A stretch of 20,214 nt of DNA from Arthrobacter sp. (GCA_025464925.1 JAODMS010000055.1:1-20214), one strand, 5' to 3'. Counted from the first letter of the stretch, positions 1 to 9,192 are shown. Made by a program: numbers and translations. The notes: a model not told the origin generated them from the sequence alone.

Positions 1-788
1 GCCGACAAAGCCGCTGACCGGGTCCGGGCGATCAACCGCCTGCAGGCCCAGCTGCTCGAATACTTCCCGGCGCTGGAGCGGGCCTTCGACTACAGCCGCT
101 CCAAGGCCGCCCTGCTGCTGCTCACCAAACACCGGACCCCGGACGGGATCCGCCGCGCCGGCGAAGCCAGGATCCACGCCTGGCTGAAGAAACACGGCGC
201 CCGCTCCTCCGCCTCGGTCGCCCAGGCCGCCGTCGACGCGGCGAAATCCCAGCACACCACCGTCCCGGCCCAGCACATGGGGGAGGGATCGTCGCAGCCC
301 TCGCCCGGGAAATCCTTACCCTGAACGAGGAACTCGCCGACCTCGATGCGCTGATCAGCGAGAAAGTCACCGAACACCGCCACACCCAGGTGCTGCTGAG
401 CATGCCCGGCTTCGGACCCGTCCTCGCCGCGGAGTTCCTCGGCGCCACCGGCGGGGACCTCACCGTATTCGAAACCGCGGACCGGTTCGCCGGCCTCGCC
501 GGCCTCGCCCCCGCACCCCGGTACTCGTGCCTGATCAGCGGCAACCACCACCGCACCCGCCGCTACGACCGCCGGCTGCTGCGGGTCTTCTACCTCTCCG
601 GGCTCTCGGCCCTGAAAAGCTGCCCCGCCTCCCGGACCTACTACGACCGGAAACGCACCGAAGGCAAAACCCACATCCAGGCGATGCTCTCCCTGGCCCG
701 GCGCCGTCTGAATGTCCTCTGGGCCATGCTCCGCGACGGCACACGCTATACCCCTGCAACGGTACAGGCTGCCCCAGTGGCGGCCTGA
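1..788 (+). pseudogene. IS110-family transposase, 5' end outside window, frameshifted
   Basis: Frame 1 reads from the window edge to a TGA at 322-324. It gives the linker region typical of IS110 transposases (ALERAFDYSRSKAALLLLTK, then AQAAVDAAKSQHT). At about position 279, in a run of five G, the homology moves to frame 3 and continues to the TGA at 786-788. That part is the Transposase_20 (IS116/IS110/IS902) domain: VLLSMPGFGPVLAAEFLGA, FAGLAGLAPAPR, ISGNHHRTRRYDRRLLRVFY and ARRRLNVLWAMLRDG. Joining the two needs one missing base (or a -1 slip). The N-terminal RuvC-like DEDD catalytic domain lies before position 1. The usual APRDSG is APRYSC here, which suggests further decay. Family assignment is firm. 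Whether the shift is a mutation or a read error cannot be told from the sequence. Confidence 0.9.
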
Positions 789-1151
789 TGGGTGGGCCGC
801 CAGATCTTGAGTCGCCCGGGACTGGTGCGGACGGCTTCTGATATTCCGTGCAGTCGAGTTCTGAAACTGACACCGGATTCCCATCTAGTCGGCGGCCTCA
901 GGTGACTGCTGAGCGTTGTCTTGGAAAGTTGTAGATTTCCAAGACGGAGGGATCTTCAGCCTTCGGCCAGCAGCCCGTCTTACCCGCTGTACGTTCGCCG
1001 GGCTGGCGGTTGGCCCAAGGAGTGCGTCAGCCTCGGCAGCTGCGGACAGGAGGCCTAAGCTGCCGGTGATTCGTCATGCGCGTCGCGGGGAGGGCTTGCT
1101 TCCGGAGATGGGCTGTTCGGGGAACACCGATCATCATCCACGCCGGTAGTG
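789..1151. other. Intergenic flank between IS110 remnant and thiC leader
   Basis: No convincing coding frame is seen. The stretch probably includes the right end of the IS110 element, which has no long terminal inverted repeats to mark it. The only clear structure is the 10-bp hairpin at 918-945. The 12-bp palindrome CCGGCGCGCCGG at 1152-1163 lies just to the right of this stretch, before the thiC promoter. Confidence 0.5.
918..945. repeat. Perfect 10-bp inverted repeat (hairpin)
   Basis: GTCTTGGAAA (918-927) and TTTCCAAGAC (936-945) are exact reverse complements around the 8-nt loop GTTGTAGA. It is AT-richer than its surroundings. No T-run follows on the + strand, so it is not a classical intrinsic terminator. 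It lies 130 nt after the IS110 transposase stop. A structured RNA, a recombination site or an operator are all possible. Confidence 0.6.
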
Positions 1152-1168
1152 CCGGCGCGCCGGGGTGT

Positions 1169-1174
1169 TAGGGT
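1169..1174 (+). promoter_or_regulatory. Putative -10 hexamer TAGGGT of the thiC promoter
   Basis: TAGGGT fits the TANNNT actinobacterial -10 pattern and lies 12 nt before the CACGGG that opens the TPP riboswitch. That puts the expected transcription start at about 1181, just ahead of the aptamer. The same hexamer precedes the thiM riboswitch at 11 nt. No good -35 is visible. The palindrome CCGGCGCGCCGG (1152-1163) covers part of the expected -35 to spacer region. Confidence 0.5.
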
Positions 1175-1183
1175 TTTTGTTAT

Positions 1184-3015
<1,832 letters not shown>

Positions 3016-3017
3016 GA

Positions 3018-3076
3018 GCGGGCTTGGCCAGGGCCGGTCCTACGGGGCGGGCCTGGTCAGGGCCCGGTCCTACGGG
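3018..3076 (+). repeat. Two tandem 29-30 nt direct repeats after thiC
   Basis: Copies at 3018-3046 and 3047-3076 share GCGGGC(T/C)TGG(C/T)CAGGGCC, then GGTCCTACGGG, differing by two substitutions and one extra C. A partial third unit (GGCGGCC) follows. They begin 3 nt after the thiC stop. Each copy can form a short GGGCC...GGCCC hairpin, so the pair may act as the thiC transcript end, although no T-run follows. Confidence 0.65.
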
Positions 3077-3236
3077 GGCGGCCCTAATAATCGTTAGGGG
3101 CTGCGTCAACTACTCCGTGGCCGGTATTAGATGCCACCTCATCACTGCAGACCGGCACCGGTGGGGACTTTGCGCGCGATGGCCGCCTCACGTTCGGGAA
3201 CAACACGCCCGGGACCGGGCCGTTACACCACGCTAA

Positions 3237-3833
3237 TGGGCACTACCGGTCTTCCTCCTCATGAGCGGATTGTGGCTGTTCACCTATATGGCGATCCCCA
3301 CACTGATCAGTGAACTGGCTCTCGACGGCCGCCTGAACTCCAAAGCCATGTCCTTCACCCTTATGTGCGCCACCGCAGCCTCTGCTGTGTTCATGGCCGC
3401 CTGCGGGCACCTGTCGACCTTCACCGGACGACGTATCTTCTTCATTGTCTTCGGTCTTCTCGGCGCGATCCTGGCCCCCTCACGTTCCTGGGCGTCTTTT
3501 CCGCTGAGAACATCAGCACCGTGGTGTTGTCGGCGGGTTCCCTGCAAATCGTGACAGTTTCCGCGTAAGGCCCCGTCGGCGCGTACCTTGTGGAGCGATT
3601 CCCTGCAGCGGTGCGCTCCAGCGAGTATGGCGTGGGCTACAGCCTTTCCATCGTGCTTTCCGCTCTCTACCCGTACTTTGTCCACCGTCACAGGACCCGC
3701 TGGGACGGCACGAGGCAGTCGCCGGATTGCTCCTTCTCGCTAGGTCTCGGTGTTCATCGGCGGATTTGCCGGACCGGAAACCAATAGAACACGCCGACGT
3801 CACTATTCGTCGGAAAGGGATTGCACCTCCTAG
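3237..3833 (+). pseudogene. MFS transporter remnant, C-terminal half only
   Basis: Three frame segments line up as the second half of a major facilitator protein of the metabolite:H+ symporter type. Segment 1 (3237 to about 3480) reads LPVFLLMSGLWLFTYM, AIPTLISELALDG and the loop GHLSTFTGRRIFF. After a one-base loss in a C-run near 3477, segment 2 continues LTFLGVFSAENISTVVL and meets an in-frame TAA at 3566-3568. It then resumes GPVGAYLVERFPAAVRSSEYG, a typical MFS motif. A further shift near 3700-3750 leads to VFIGGFAGPETNRTR, ending at TAG 3831-3833. The N-terminal half is absent and a TAA at 3234-3236 precedes the first segment. Its place inside the thiamine locus hints that it once carried a thiamine-related substrate, but nothing in the sequence proves that. 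Confidence 0.82.
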
Positions 3834-3877
3834 AGGACATAAAACACCCGTTCCGTTGCCTGCGGTGCTTGCTCCCC

Positions 3878-4750
3878 TCAGTGTGTTGTTGTATCTGCTG
3901 CGGTCCATAGCCGATGGAAGTGATTGATCGGCCCGTTGCCTTGGCCGACCTGCAATTCGTCAGCGTGAATGAGGGCGTCCTGTAGCCAATCCTTGGCCTG
4001 AGAAACAGCAACGGCCCAATTACCAGTGCGTGCCATGACGGTAGCAACTGCGGAAGACAGCGAACACCCGGTCCCGTGCGTATTCCTCGTGGCCACCCGG
4101 GGGGACACGAATTCCACGATGCCCCCATCAGTACCATTTAGCTGGCCGGTGGCATCCACGAGTGCGTCTGGACTGAATTCCGCGCTAAGGTGGCCGCCCT
4201 TGACGAGCACCACAATCCCGCATGCCATGGACAATTTCCTGCCTTGCTCAATAGCTGTCGGCCAGTCAGCGGCGACCGGTTCGTCGACAAGGACCGCCAG
4301 TTCGGGAAGATTGGGGGTCACCAGACCCACTTCTCCCACCAGCTCCCTTAGCGCGGCTTCGGCATCGGCGGCCAGGAGCCTGTCTCCACTGGTGGCGACC
4401 ATGACGGGATCCAGAACCACTAGTGGCGGCCGCACACGGCGAAGCCAGTCCCGGACGACGGCGATCGTTACGGCGTCTCCGAGCATGCCGATCTTCACCG
4501 CATCGATCGTCACGTCATCACTGACGGCGTTGAGCTGTTCGTTAAGAAATTGTGCCGACGGCGTATGCATCGAGCGGACGCCGCGGGTGTTCTGTGCCAC
4601 CAGGGACGTGACTACCGCCATCCCGTACCCGCCCAGTGCGGCGATACTTTTCAGATCGGCCTGAATACCCGCGCCCCCCGTCGGATCTGTTCCGGCGATA
4701 CTGAGGACCCGCGGAATATCGCGCGGGATCAAAGCTGTTAGTGACACCAT
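3878..4750 (-). CDS. thiD: Hydroxymethylpyrimidine (phosphate) kinase ThiD
   Basis: ThiD phosphorylates HMP and then HMP-P to give HMP-PP for ThiE. The 290-residue ribokinase-fold protein shows AGTDPTGGAGIQADLK (res 19-34, HMP site), KIGMLGD, VVLDPVMVATSGDRLL (about 111-126), VTPNLPE (144-150), VLVKGGH, and the anion-hole/catalytic HGTGCSLSSA with Cys229. No TenA domain is fused at the C-terminus. It is the last gene of thiM-thiE-thiD and its start overlaps the thiE stop by 13 nt. GAAGGAG lies just 2 nt before the ATG at 4750, so the GTG at 4747 (one codon in) is an equally good start. The gene is intact and probably translationally coupled to thiE. Confidence 0.96.
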   Translation of the reverse strand: MVSLTALIPRDIPRVLSIAGTDPTGGAGIQADLKSIAALGGYGMAVVTSLVAQNTRGVRSMHTPSAQFLNEQLNAVSDDVTIDAVKIGMLGDAVTIAVVRDWLRRVRPPLVVLDPVMVATSGDRLLAADAEAALRELVGEVGLVTPNLPELAVLVDEPVAADWPTAIEQGRKLSMACGIVVLVKGGHLSAEFSPDALVDATGQLNGTDGGIVEFVSPRVATRNTHGTGCSLSSAVATVMARTGNWAVAVSQAKDWLQDALIHADELQVGQGNGPINHFHRLWTAADTTTH

Positions 4751-5445
4751 TGCTCCTTCAGCAGTTCGGATGCAGTTCGGGGATCATCGGATGCGCAGAC
4801 CGCGGAGACGACGGCTACCCCGGCAGCGCCGGCGTCCCGCAGTGGGCGTACGTCACCCCGGCTGATCCCGCCGATCGCGACGCACGGCAGGGTGCTAGAG
4901 GAGATCAGGGCGCCGAACCCGTCGATCCCCAACGGTCGGGGATGATCCGCCTTCGTGGCCGTGGCATGGACGGCGCCGACTCCCAAATAGTCCGCTGTCC
5001 CAGCTGGCAGCTCGTGCGCCGTCCGGATCTCTAGATCGGTTGCCGCGCTCAATCCGACGATGGCTTCCGGACCCACCAAGGTGCGGACTAGCTCCGCCGG
5101 CAGGTCGGACTGACCGACATGCACTCCGGCCACCGGTGCTCCTGCCGCCCGAGCGGCCAGGAAAATGTCTACACGGTCATCAACCAGCACAGGAACTTGG
5201 TTGCCAACCAATTCCGCAACCGCCATCAGCAGAGTCAACAGCTCCCGGGTAGAGCCTTCCTTGTCGCGCACCTGAACAATAGTTGCACCCCCGGCCACCG
5301 CCGCTGCAACAACAGCGGGCACCGTCCGTGGGCTGCATTGGTGTGTATCAGTCACCACATACACGGACAGATGTCGCCTTAGTTGAGGCTTGAACCCCGA
5401 CCCCCAGTCCTGTCTGGAACCTGTTCCGACGCCCGGCCGCTTCAT
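4738..5445 (-). CDS. thiE: Thiamine-phosphate synthase ThiE
   Basis: ThiE condenses HMP-PP with thiazole phosphate to give thiamine monophosphate. It is a TIM barrel. Visible are VYVVTD (res 28-33), [15 protein letters not shown] (55-69, pyrophosphate-binding R and K), [14 protein letters not shown] (87-100), [10 protein letters not shown] (107-116), [17 protein letters not shown] (153-169) and CVAIGGIS (188-195). At 235 residues it carries a leader of about 27 residues before the first barrel strand, longer than in typical ThiE. The ATG at 5445 overlaps the thiM TGA in an ATGA junction, supporting this start and coupled translation. An internal start nearer the barrel cannot be excluded. Confidence 0.95.
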   Translation of the reverse strand: MKRPGVGTGSRQDWGSGFKPQLRRHLSVYVVTDTHQCSPRTVPAVVAAAVAGGATIVQVRDKEGSTRELLTLLMAVAELVGNQVPVLVDDRVDIFLAARAAGAPVAGVHVGQSDLPAELVRTLVGPEAIVGLSAATDLEIRTAHELPAGTADYLGVGAVHATATKADHPRPLGIDGFGALISSSTLPCVAIGGISRGDVRPLRDAGAAGVAVVSAVCASDDPRTASELLKEQWCH

Positions 5446-6275
5446 CGAATGCCATCCAGCGCGACTGCATAGCGGAGGTTCAGTCCCCTGACGACGTCAT
5501 CGGAAGTGATGCCCGACAGCCGGTCAACGAACTCCACCGCAAAACTTCCCGGGCCTTGTGCCCGCACCGCGGCCTGCTCCGCTGCAACGGTGTAAACACC
5601 CGTGGCCGCTGTCGCCGCCAGCAACGGATCGTCGGTCAGAGCAGCGAAGGCGGCCATAACCGCGCCCAAAGCACACCCACCACCGGTCACCTGGGTCAGA
5701 AGGGGGTGCCCGTTCGCCACGCCCACCGCCTCCCCATCGGGCCCCACGATCAGGTCAACTGCACCAGATACCGCCACCGTCGAGGAGAAGGAAGCAGCAA
5801 GGTGTTTCGCAGCCTCCAAGGCTGCCAAGGAACCCTCCGTCGAATCCACTCCCCTGCCTCCGACGCCCGCTCCAGCCAAAGCCAAAATCTCGGAGGCGTT
5901 GCCGCGGATGATGCGCGGGCGAAGTCCAACAAGCTGATGAGCCAACTCGGTGCGGACAGACAGGGCTCCGATGGCCACCGGATCCAAAACCCAGGGAGTT
6001 TCAGCAGCATTGGCGGCCTGAACGGCTTCGACCATCGCGGCCCGCTGTTCTTCTCGGGGAGTCCCCAGATTGATCAGGACTGCGGACGCCACGGAAGCGA
6101 ACTCCCCAGCTTCTGAGGGAATGTCCACCATCGCCGGAGCCGCACCGATCGCCAGCAGGACATTCGCCGTGAAGTTAGTGACCACGGCGTTGGTCACGCA
6201 CTGCACCAGAGGGCTCTGGACCCTCAATTCTTCAAGCAACTGAGCACAGTCAGACGATGTATAGCGAATAGCCAT
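5442..6275 (-). CDS. thiM: Hydroxyethylthiazole kinase ThiM
   Basis: ThiM phosphorylates 4-methyl-5-hydroxyethylthiazole, a salvage route to the thiazole half of thiamine. The 277-residue form contains [20 protein letters not shown] (res 21-40), [24 protein letters not shown] (94-104), IIRGNASEI (122-130) and the catalytic [11 protein letters not shown] with Cys201. An in-frame ATG at 6284 would add MSR, but the GAAGGG Shine-Dalgarno of the riboswitch directly abuts it. The ATG at 6275 has a 9-nt spacing and is the better start. It is the first gene of thiM-thiE-thiD. It is intact, and TPP should repress it through the leader. Confidence 0.96.
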   Translation of the reverse strand: MAIRYTSSDCAQLLEELRVQSPLVQCVTNAVVTNFTANVLLAIGAAPAMVDIPSEAGEFASVASAVLINLGTPREEQRAAMVEAVQAANAAETPWVLDPVAIGALSVRTELAHQLVGLRPRIIRGNASEILALAGAGVGGRGVDSTEGSLAALEAAKHLAASFSSTVAVSGAVDLIVGPDGEAVGVANGHPLLTQVTGGGCALGAVMAAFAALTDDPLLAATAATGVYTVAAEQAAVRAQGPGSFAVEFVDRLSGITSDDVVRGLNLRYAVALDGIR

Positions 6276-6284
6276 TCGCGACAT

Positions 6285-6366
6285 CCCTTCGCTAGTTCGA
6301 ACTAGATCAGGTTCAACGGGTGTGGATTCTCAGCTGCTCCGTTGGCGGACAGCACCCCGTGTCACT
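6285..6366 (-). promoter_or_regulatory. TPP riboswitch (THI element) controlling thiMED
   Basis: Read on the minus strand, CACGGGGTGCTGTCC (from about 6361) is followed by GCAGCTGAGAATCC (the conserved CUGAGA) and ACCCGTTGAACCTGATC, then TAGTTCGAACTAGCGAAGGG. The last part has the perfect short stem CTAGTTCGAACTAG. The aptamer ends in GCGAAGGG, which is also the thiM ribosome binding site, so control is probably at translation initiation. It is shorter than the thiC copy because the variable arm is minimal. Confidence 0.95.
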
Positions 6367-6372
6367 ACTGCC

Positions 6373-6378
6373 ACCCTA
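6373..6378 (-). promoter_or_regulatory. Putative -10 hexamer TAGGGT of the thiM promoter
   Basis: On the minus strand TAGGGT lies 11 nt before the CACGGGG that opens the riboswitch, almost the same arrangement as at thiC (12 nt). The match in sequence and spacing at two independent loci is the main evidence. No strong -35 is seen 15-19 nt further upstream. Confidence 0.5.
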
Positions 6379-6576
6379 GCCCTTCGGTGCCCAGCCCACA
6401 TAAAATGAGCGACCGCGGGGCGATCGGTAAGCAAATCAGATCGAAGAGAATTAAAGAGCCTCGCCGTGCTTCCGTCATGCTGCCGGAAGTGTGCGTGCTC
6501 GATGATCTGGATGGCTGGAACTACGCAACGGCACCGCGTGCGTACCTGGAGCTGGTGGCCGTCACCCTCGCCCGCG

Positions 6577-6820
6577 CGGTCCCTGGTGCAGAGGCTCACC
6601 GTAAAAGGGGGTGCGGATCGAGTTCGTCAAGGAACAGCTGGTCTTCACCGGGGAGGATTCCCCGCTGGCGAACCTGATGCTTTCGGTCATGGGGGCCTTT
6701 GCCGAGTTCGAACGGGCCCTGATCGGTGAACGCCAGCGCGGGGAGCAGAAGACCGGCCTGGCCCGGGAGTTCGGCATCAGCCGCGAAACCCTCTACCAGT
6801 ACCTCCGGACAGAGAAGTAA
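6577..6820 (+). pseudogene. Serine recombinase (Tn3-type resolvase) remnant
   Basis: RSLVQRLTVKG (6577-6609) and VRIEFVKEQLVFTGEDSPL, continuing with SVMGAFAEFERALIGERQR, are hallmark resolvase/invertase sequence. The two are joined by a one-base gain in a G5 run at about 6607-6611. The N-terminal catalytic domain with the active-site serine is absent. After GERQR the frame jumps straight to KTGLAREFGISRETLYQYLR, the DNA-binding helix-turn-helix. Residues normally lying between them (about 35-40, the KQRG..RGRKK linker) are missing, so there is also an internal in-frame deletion. The gene stops at TAA 6818-6820. It cannot be active and marks an old transposon boundary between the thiamine and copper blocks. 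Confidence 0.88.
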
Positions 6821-6987
6821 AGCACCTTGCTCCATATCGGCCAGGTGTGGCCCGTAAAGAGCCCTGAGTACTTCCTGAGATGTGGTCGTTGTTTTACGGT
6901 GGTCTCTGGAAGGGCCCTGAGGGCAACGTCGGTCCGAGGACGTAACTGTAATGGCAAGTCCGCGTCGGCACGGCCGCTGAAGGTTGC

Positions 6988-7020
6988 GATCCCCCGGCGC
7001 AGGATGAGCGCCGGGGGATC
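6988..7020. terminator. Perfect 13-bp hairpin, terminator-like
   Basis: GATCCCCCGGCGC (6988-7000) and GCGCCGGGGGATC (7008-7020) pair exactly around the 7-nt loop AGGATGA. The stem is very GC-rich and very stable. No U-tract follows on either strand, which is common for actinobacterial terminators. It sits between the resolvase remnant and the methyltransferase promoter and could insulate them. Confidence 0.55.
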
Positions 7021-7041
7021 CAAAATCTGCCCCGACCGGCA

Positions 7042-7070
7042 TTGACGCCTCGAGCCCTCTTGGACACTGT
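7042..7070 (+). promoter_or_regulatory. Possible promoter of the methyltransferase gene
   Basis: TTGACG (7042-7047) matches the -35 consensus at five of six positions. A 17-nt spacer leads to CACTGT (7065-7070), which keeps the conserved A2 and T6 of a -10 box. The leader would be about 125 nt. The -10 is weak, so this is tentative. Confidence 0.3.
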
Positions 7071-7200
7071 AGATAACGGGATGAGGCCCGTCCGGGTCTC
7101 GTCGCTTTAGCTGTGGAGCGGGTCAGGAGCACGGTATGCCGTCTGGAGACAGCCGCAGGAACCGGGGCTGCTTCCGGTCCGGTAAGGCTGATGTTTTGTG

Positions 7201-7881
7201 ATGGCCAAGGATGATCGCGACGGCGGGGGCGGGGGCGGGGGCGGGGGCGGGCCGGCGGGGCTGCAGCACCCTGTCTTCGCCCGCGCCTACGCCCGCGCCG
7301 TGATCCGGATGAACCGCCGCGGGGGCATCGCACACCGGCGTGCCCTTTTGGCAGGGCTGCACGGGGCGGTCATTGAGATCGGTGCCGGTGAGGGCTCCAC
7401 CTTCGGGCTGTACCCCGCCGCCGTTACACAGGTCCTGGCCTTGGAGCCGGAGGACCATCTCAGGGCCCGGGCGCGCGGCAGGGCCCTCTCGGCTCCGGTC
7501 CCGGTCAGCGTCCGTCCCGGAACCGCCGAACAGATCCCGAGCCCGGACGCCAGCGCTGATGCCGTGGTGACCAGCCTTGTCCTGTGCAGTGTCGCGGACC
7601 AGGGTGCGGCGCTGGCGGAAATCCGCCGCGTCCTGCGCCCCGGAGGAACACTGGCCTTCTACGAACACGTCCGCTCAGACCACCGGCTTTTCGCCGCAGC
7701 CCAGGACCTGCTCACCCCGGTTTGGCGAGGGATAGCCGGAGGCTGCCACCCCAACAGGGACACCCTGAAGGCCATCAGCGCAGCGGGATTCACCATCCGG
7801 GACAACCGGCGGTTCGGCTTCGCCGTTCACCCCCTCGCCCCGCCGGTCGCACACATCCTCGGCCATGCGACTTATCCGTGA
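7201..7881 (+). CDS. Class I SAM-dependent methyltransferase, METTL7-like
   Basis: The 226-residue Rossmann-fold methyltransferase (Methyltransf_11) has motif I EIGAGEG (res 59-65), acidic Glu82 after strand 2, LVLCSV (126-131) and RVLRPGG (143-149). The LCSV...IRRVLRPGG..AFYEHV stretch plus the C-terminal PVWRGIAGGCHPNRDTLKAI recall METTL7-type thiol/phospholipid methyltransferases, where a similar DGCNLTR motif occurs. The substrate is not known. The N-terminus carries ten consecutive glycines (8-17). GTG at 7198 is an alternative start with a slightly better distance (10 nt) from AAGG. The gene faces the truncated end of the copper operon. No membrane segment is obvious, so it is probably cytosolic. 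Confidence 0.85.
   Translation: MAKDDRDGGGGGGGGGGPAGLQHPVFARAYARAVIRMNRRGGIAHRRALLAGLHGAVIEIGAGEGSTFGLYPAAVTQVLALEPEDHLRARARGRALSAPVPVSVRPGTAEQIPSPDASADAVVTSLVLCSVADQGAALAEIRRVLRPGGTLAFYEHVRSDHRLFAAAQDLLTPVWRGIAGGCHPNRDTLKAISAAGFTIRDNRRFGFAVHPLAPPVAHILGHATYP
7225..7252 (+). repeat. GGGGGC hexanucleotide repeat encoding polyglycine
   Basis: Four exact GGGGGC units (7225-7248) and a partial GGGC form an in-frame microsatellite that encodes most of the Gly10 tract near the N-terminus of the methyltransferase. Each unit adds GGC-GGG, two glycines, so length changes keep the frame. The five G-runs separated by single C could fold as a G-quadruplex in the sense strand or mRNA. Confidence 0.9.
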
Positions 7882-7945
7882 TCAGCCGCCATGGCCGCTG
7901 GTGCCCGGATCCGCCCTCCCGCGCAGGGCCCGAGAAAGCTGTCGC

Positions 7946-8304
7946 TCATGAATGGTCTGCAGAAGAACATTCGAAGGTCATCGGTGTCCGTCTGCGACAA
8001 CGCATTCCTCCACGGTCCCGGCCGCCACCGTGCAGCCAGGACCCGATCACCCCGAACGCGGCACCGTAGAGGGTGACCACGGCCGCTAAACCCAGCACGA
8101 AGAGCCCCACCCCGGCCAGGCCGCGGCAGCGGTTCCGTGGCTGAGCGGGGTCGGTCAGCCCGGAGACGAAGCCCAGATAGCCCGGTACCAGGGGCAGGAT
8201 GCAGGGGGAGAGGAAAGACACCAGGCCCGCGGTCGTGGCCCGGGGATGGCGGTCACCAGAGCGCCGGAGATCACCATCGGGGTGAAGAATTCTCCGATGT
8301 CCAG
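7946..8304 (-). pseudogene. CcdA-like thiol-disulfide transporter, frameshifted and truncated
   Basis: The first part reads LDIGEFFTPMVISGALVTAIP (from about 8304). After loss of one base near 8240 it continues ATTAGLVSFLSPCILPLVPGY, then LGFVSGLT and VGLFVLGLAAVVTLYGAAFGV. SFLSPCILPLVPGYL is the signature of CcdA/DsbD membrane proteins, including the first reactive Cys in SPC. Homology ends at about 8030 after roughly three membrane segments. The normal protein has six and a second Cys, so the 3' half is lost and the frame runs through unrelated sequence to 7946. It follows the F510-like gene directly (TGA at 8308-8310) and was the last gene of the copper operon. It cannot work as an electron shuttle. 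Confidence 0.82.
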
Positions 8305-8307
8305 GGG

Positions 8308-9192
8308 TCAGGAGGCGTCGGAGGGCCGGAACGTGGTGCCGCCGTCGGTGGAGACAACAATCCCCTCGACGGTGGCGGCCCAGATCCACGGGTTTCCGTC
8401 GGCACCCTTCACGGCGGCTATCGCCAGGACTTCCCCGTTGATCCGGCCCTTCCGGGTCCAGGTCGCGCCGGCATCGGCGGAGTAGTGGACCGTCCCGTCC
8501 GGCTCGACCCCGGCGGCCTCCGCGGGGTGGGCGAAGGCGGCGAACTGGATCACCGGCCCGGATGTCACCGGCTCCCAGGTGGTGCCGCCGTCGATCGAGC
8601 GTTGGATCCCTTGGGGGGTGGTGGCCAGAACGGTCTCACTGTCGGGGTGCCCGGCCAGGGCCGCGGGGGTGAAGGCGGAGGGCACGGTTTTCCAGGTCTT
8701 GCCGTCCGGGGTGGTGCGCAGTTCCCCGTCGAAGGCGACGATGCCGGATCTGGTGGTGGTGAGGGCGTGGAAGTCTGATTCGCCTTGCCGGGAGAGCTGT
8801 TCCCAGGTTTTGCCGCCGTCGGTGGACCGGATCAGGCCGAGCGGGTTGGGCATCTCCGAGCCTGCTCCGGGGTGGCCGCAGGCGTAGAAGACGCCGTGGT
8901 CTTTGGCGCCGGTGAAGCCCATCAGGTCATTGGTGCCGCCGATTTTGCTGGCGGGCTTTTGGGTCACGTCGAACAGTCCGTCGTGGGTGGCCAGGAGCAC
9001 CTGGCTGGTGTCGCCGCTGACGCTCAGCCCGTGGATGTGCGTGCCGGGCAGGCCGGTGCCGGCCTGCCCGGTGGATGACGCGTCGGCGGGCCGGCCAGGG
9101 GCCGGGGTGCAGGCGGCAAGGGCCAGAACGACCGTGGCGGTGCCGGCCGTCATGGCGGCGGCGCGGGAGAGGGTCTTGGCTGGGAACGGCAT
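8308..9192 (-). CDS. F510_1955-like BNR/Asp-box lipoprotein
   Basis: A 294-residue exported protein. A signal peptide with the lipobox LALAAC (lipid Cys at 28) is followed by a Pro/Ala/Ser/Thr linker and a beta-propeller-like domain. Five Asp-box repeats are visible: STDGGKTW (about 123-130), TPDGKTW, SIDGGTTW (199-206), SADAGATW (238-245) and STDGGTTF (281-288). This matches the family often annotated F510_1955 glycosylhydrolase, frequently found beside DUF305 and copper ATPase genes. Hydrolase activity is unproven, and a surface metal or protein-binding role is equally possible. The ATG at 9192 has GGAG at 6 nt. It lies 80 nt after the DUF305 gene, with a strong hairpin in the gap. Confidence 0.88.
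   Translation of the reverse strand: MPFPAKTLSRAAAMTAGTATVVLALAACTPAPGRPADASSTGQAGTGLPGTHIHGLSVSGDTSQVLLATHDGLFDVTQKPASKIGGTNDLMGFTGAKDHGVFYACGHPGAGSEMPNPLGLIRSTDGGKTWEQLSRQGESDFHALTTTRSGIVAFDGELRTTPDGKTWKTVPSAFTPAALAGHPDSETVLATTPQGIQRSIDGGTTWEPVTSGPVIQFAAFAHPAEAAGVEPDGTVHYSADAGATWTRKGRINGEVLAIAAVKGADGNPWIWAATVEGIVVSTDGGTTFRPSDAS

Larger units (their letters stand above)
6821..7200. other. Intergenic region before the methyltransferase gene
   Basis: No coding frame with recognisable content is seen. It holds the strong hairpin at 6988-7020 and a possible promoter at 7042-7070. AAGG at 7184-7187 is the likely ribosome binding site for the downstream gene. Transposon end sequences may be present but cannot be delimited by eye. 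Confidence 0.5.

Noticed and set aside
279..283. Programmed frameshifting in the IS110 transposase
   Set aside because: IS110 transposases are normally one continuous frame. The shift is in a simple G-run with no slippery heptamer, so mutation or read error is more likely.
916..1149. Possible small gene of 77 codons before thiC
   Set aside because: It begins within the hairpin, has no ribosome site, and its composition is not protein-like.
936..1163. Intrinsic terminator or T-box before thiC
   Set aside because: The hairpin lacks a T-run, and the leader of thiC is already explained by the TPP riboswitch; no T-box specifier pattern was found.
6342..6677. 111-codon + strand frame between the thiM leader and the resolvase remnant
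   Set aside because: It starts inside the antisense of the riboswitch, crosses into the resolvase remnant out of frame, and its middle (WNYATAPRAYLELVAVTLAR) matches nothing I can name.
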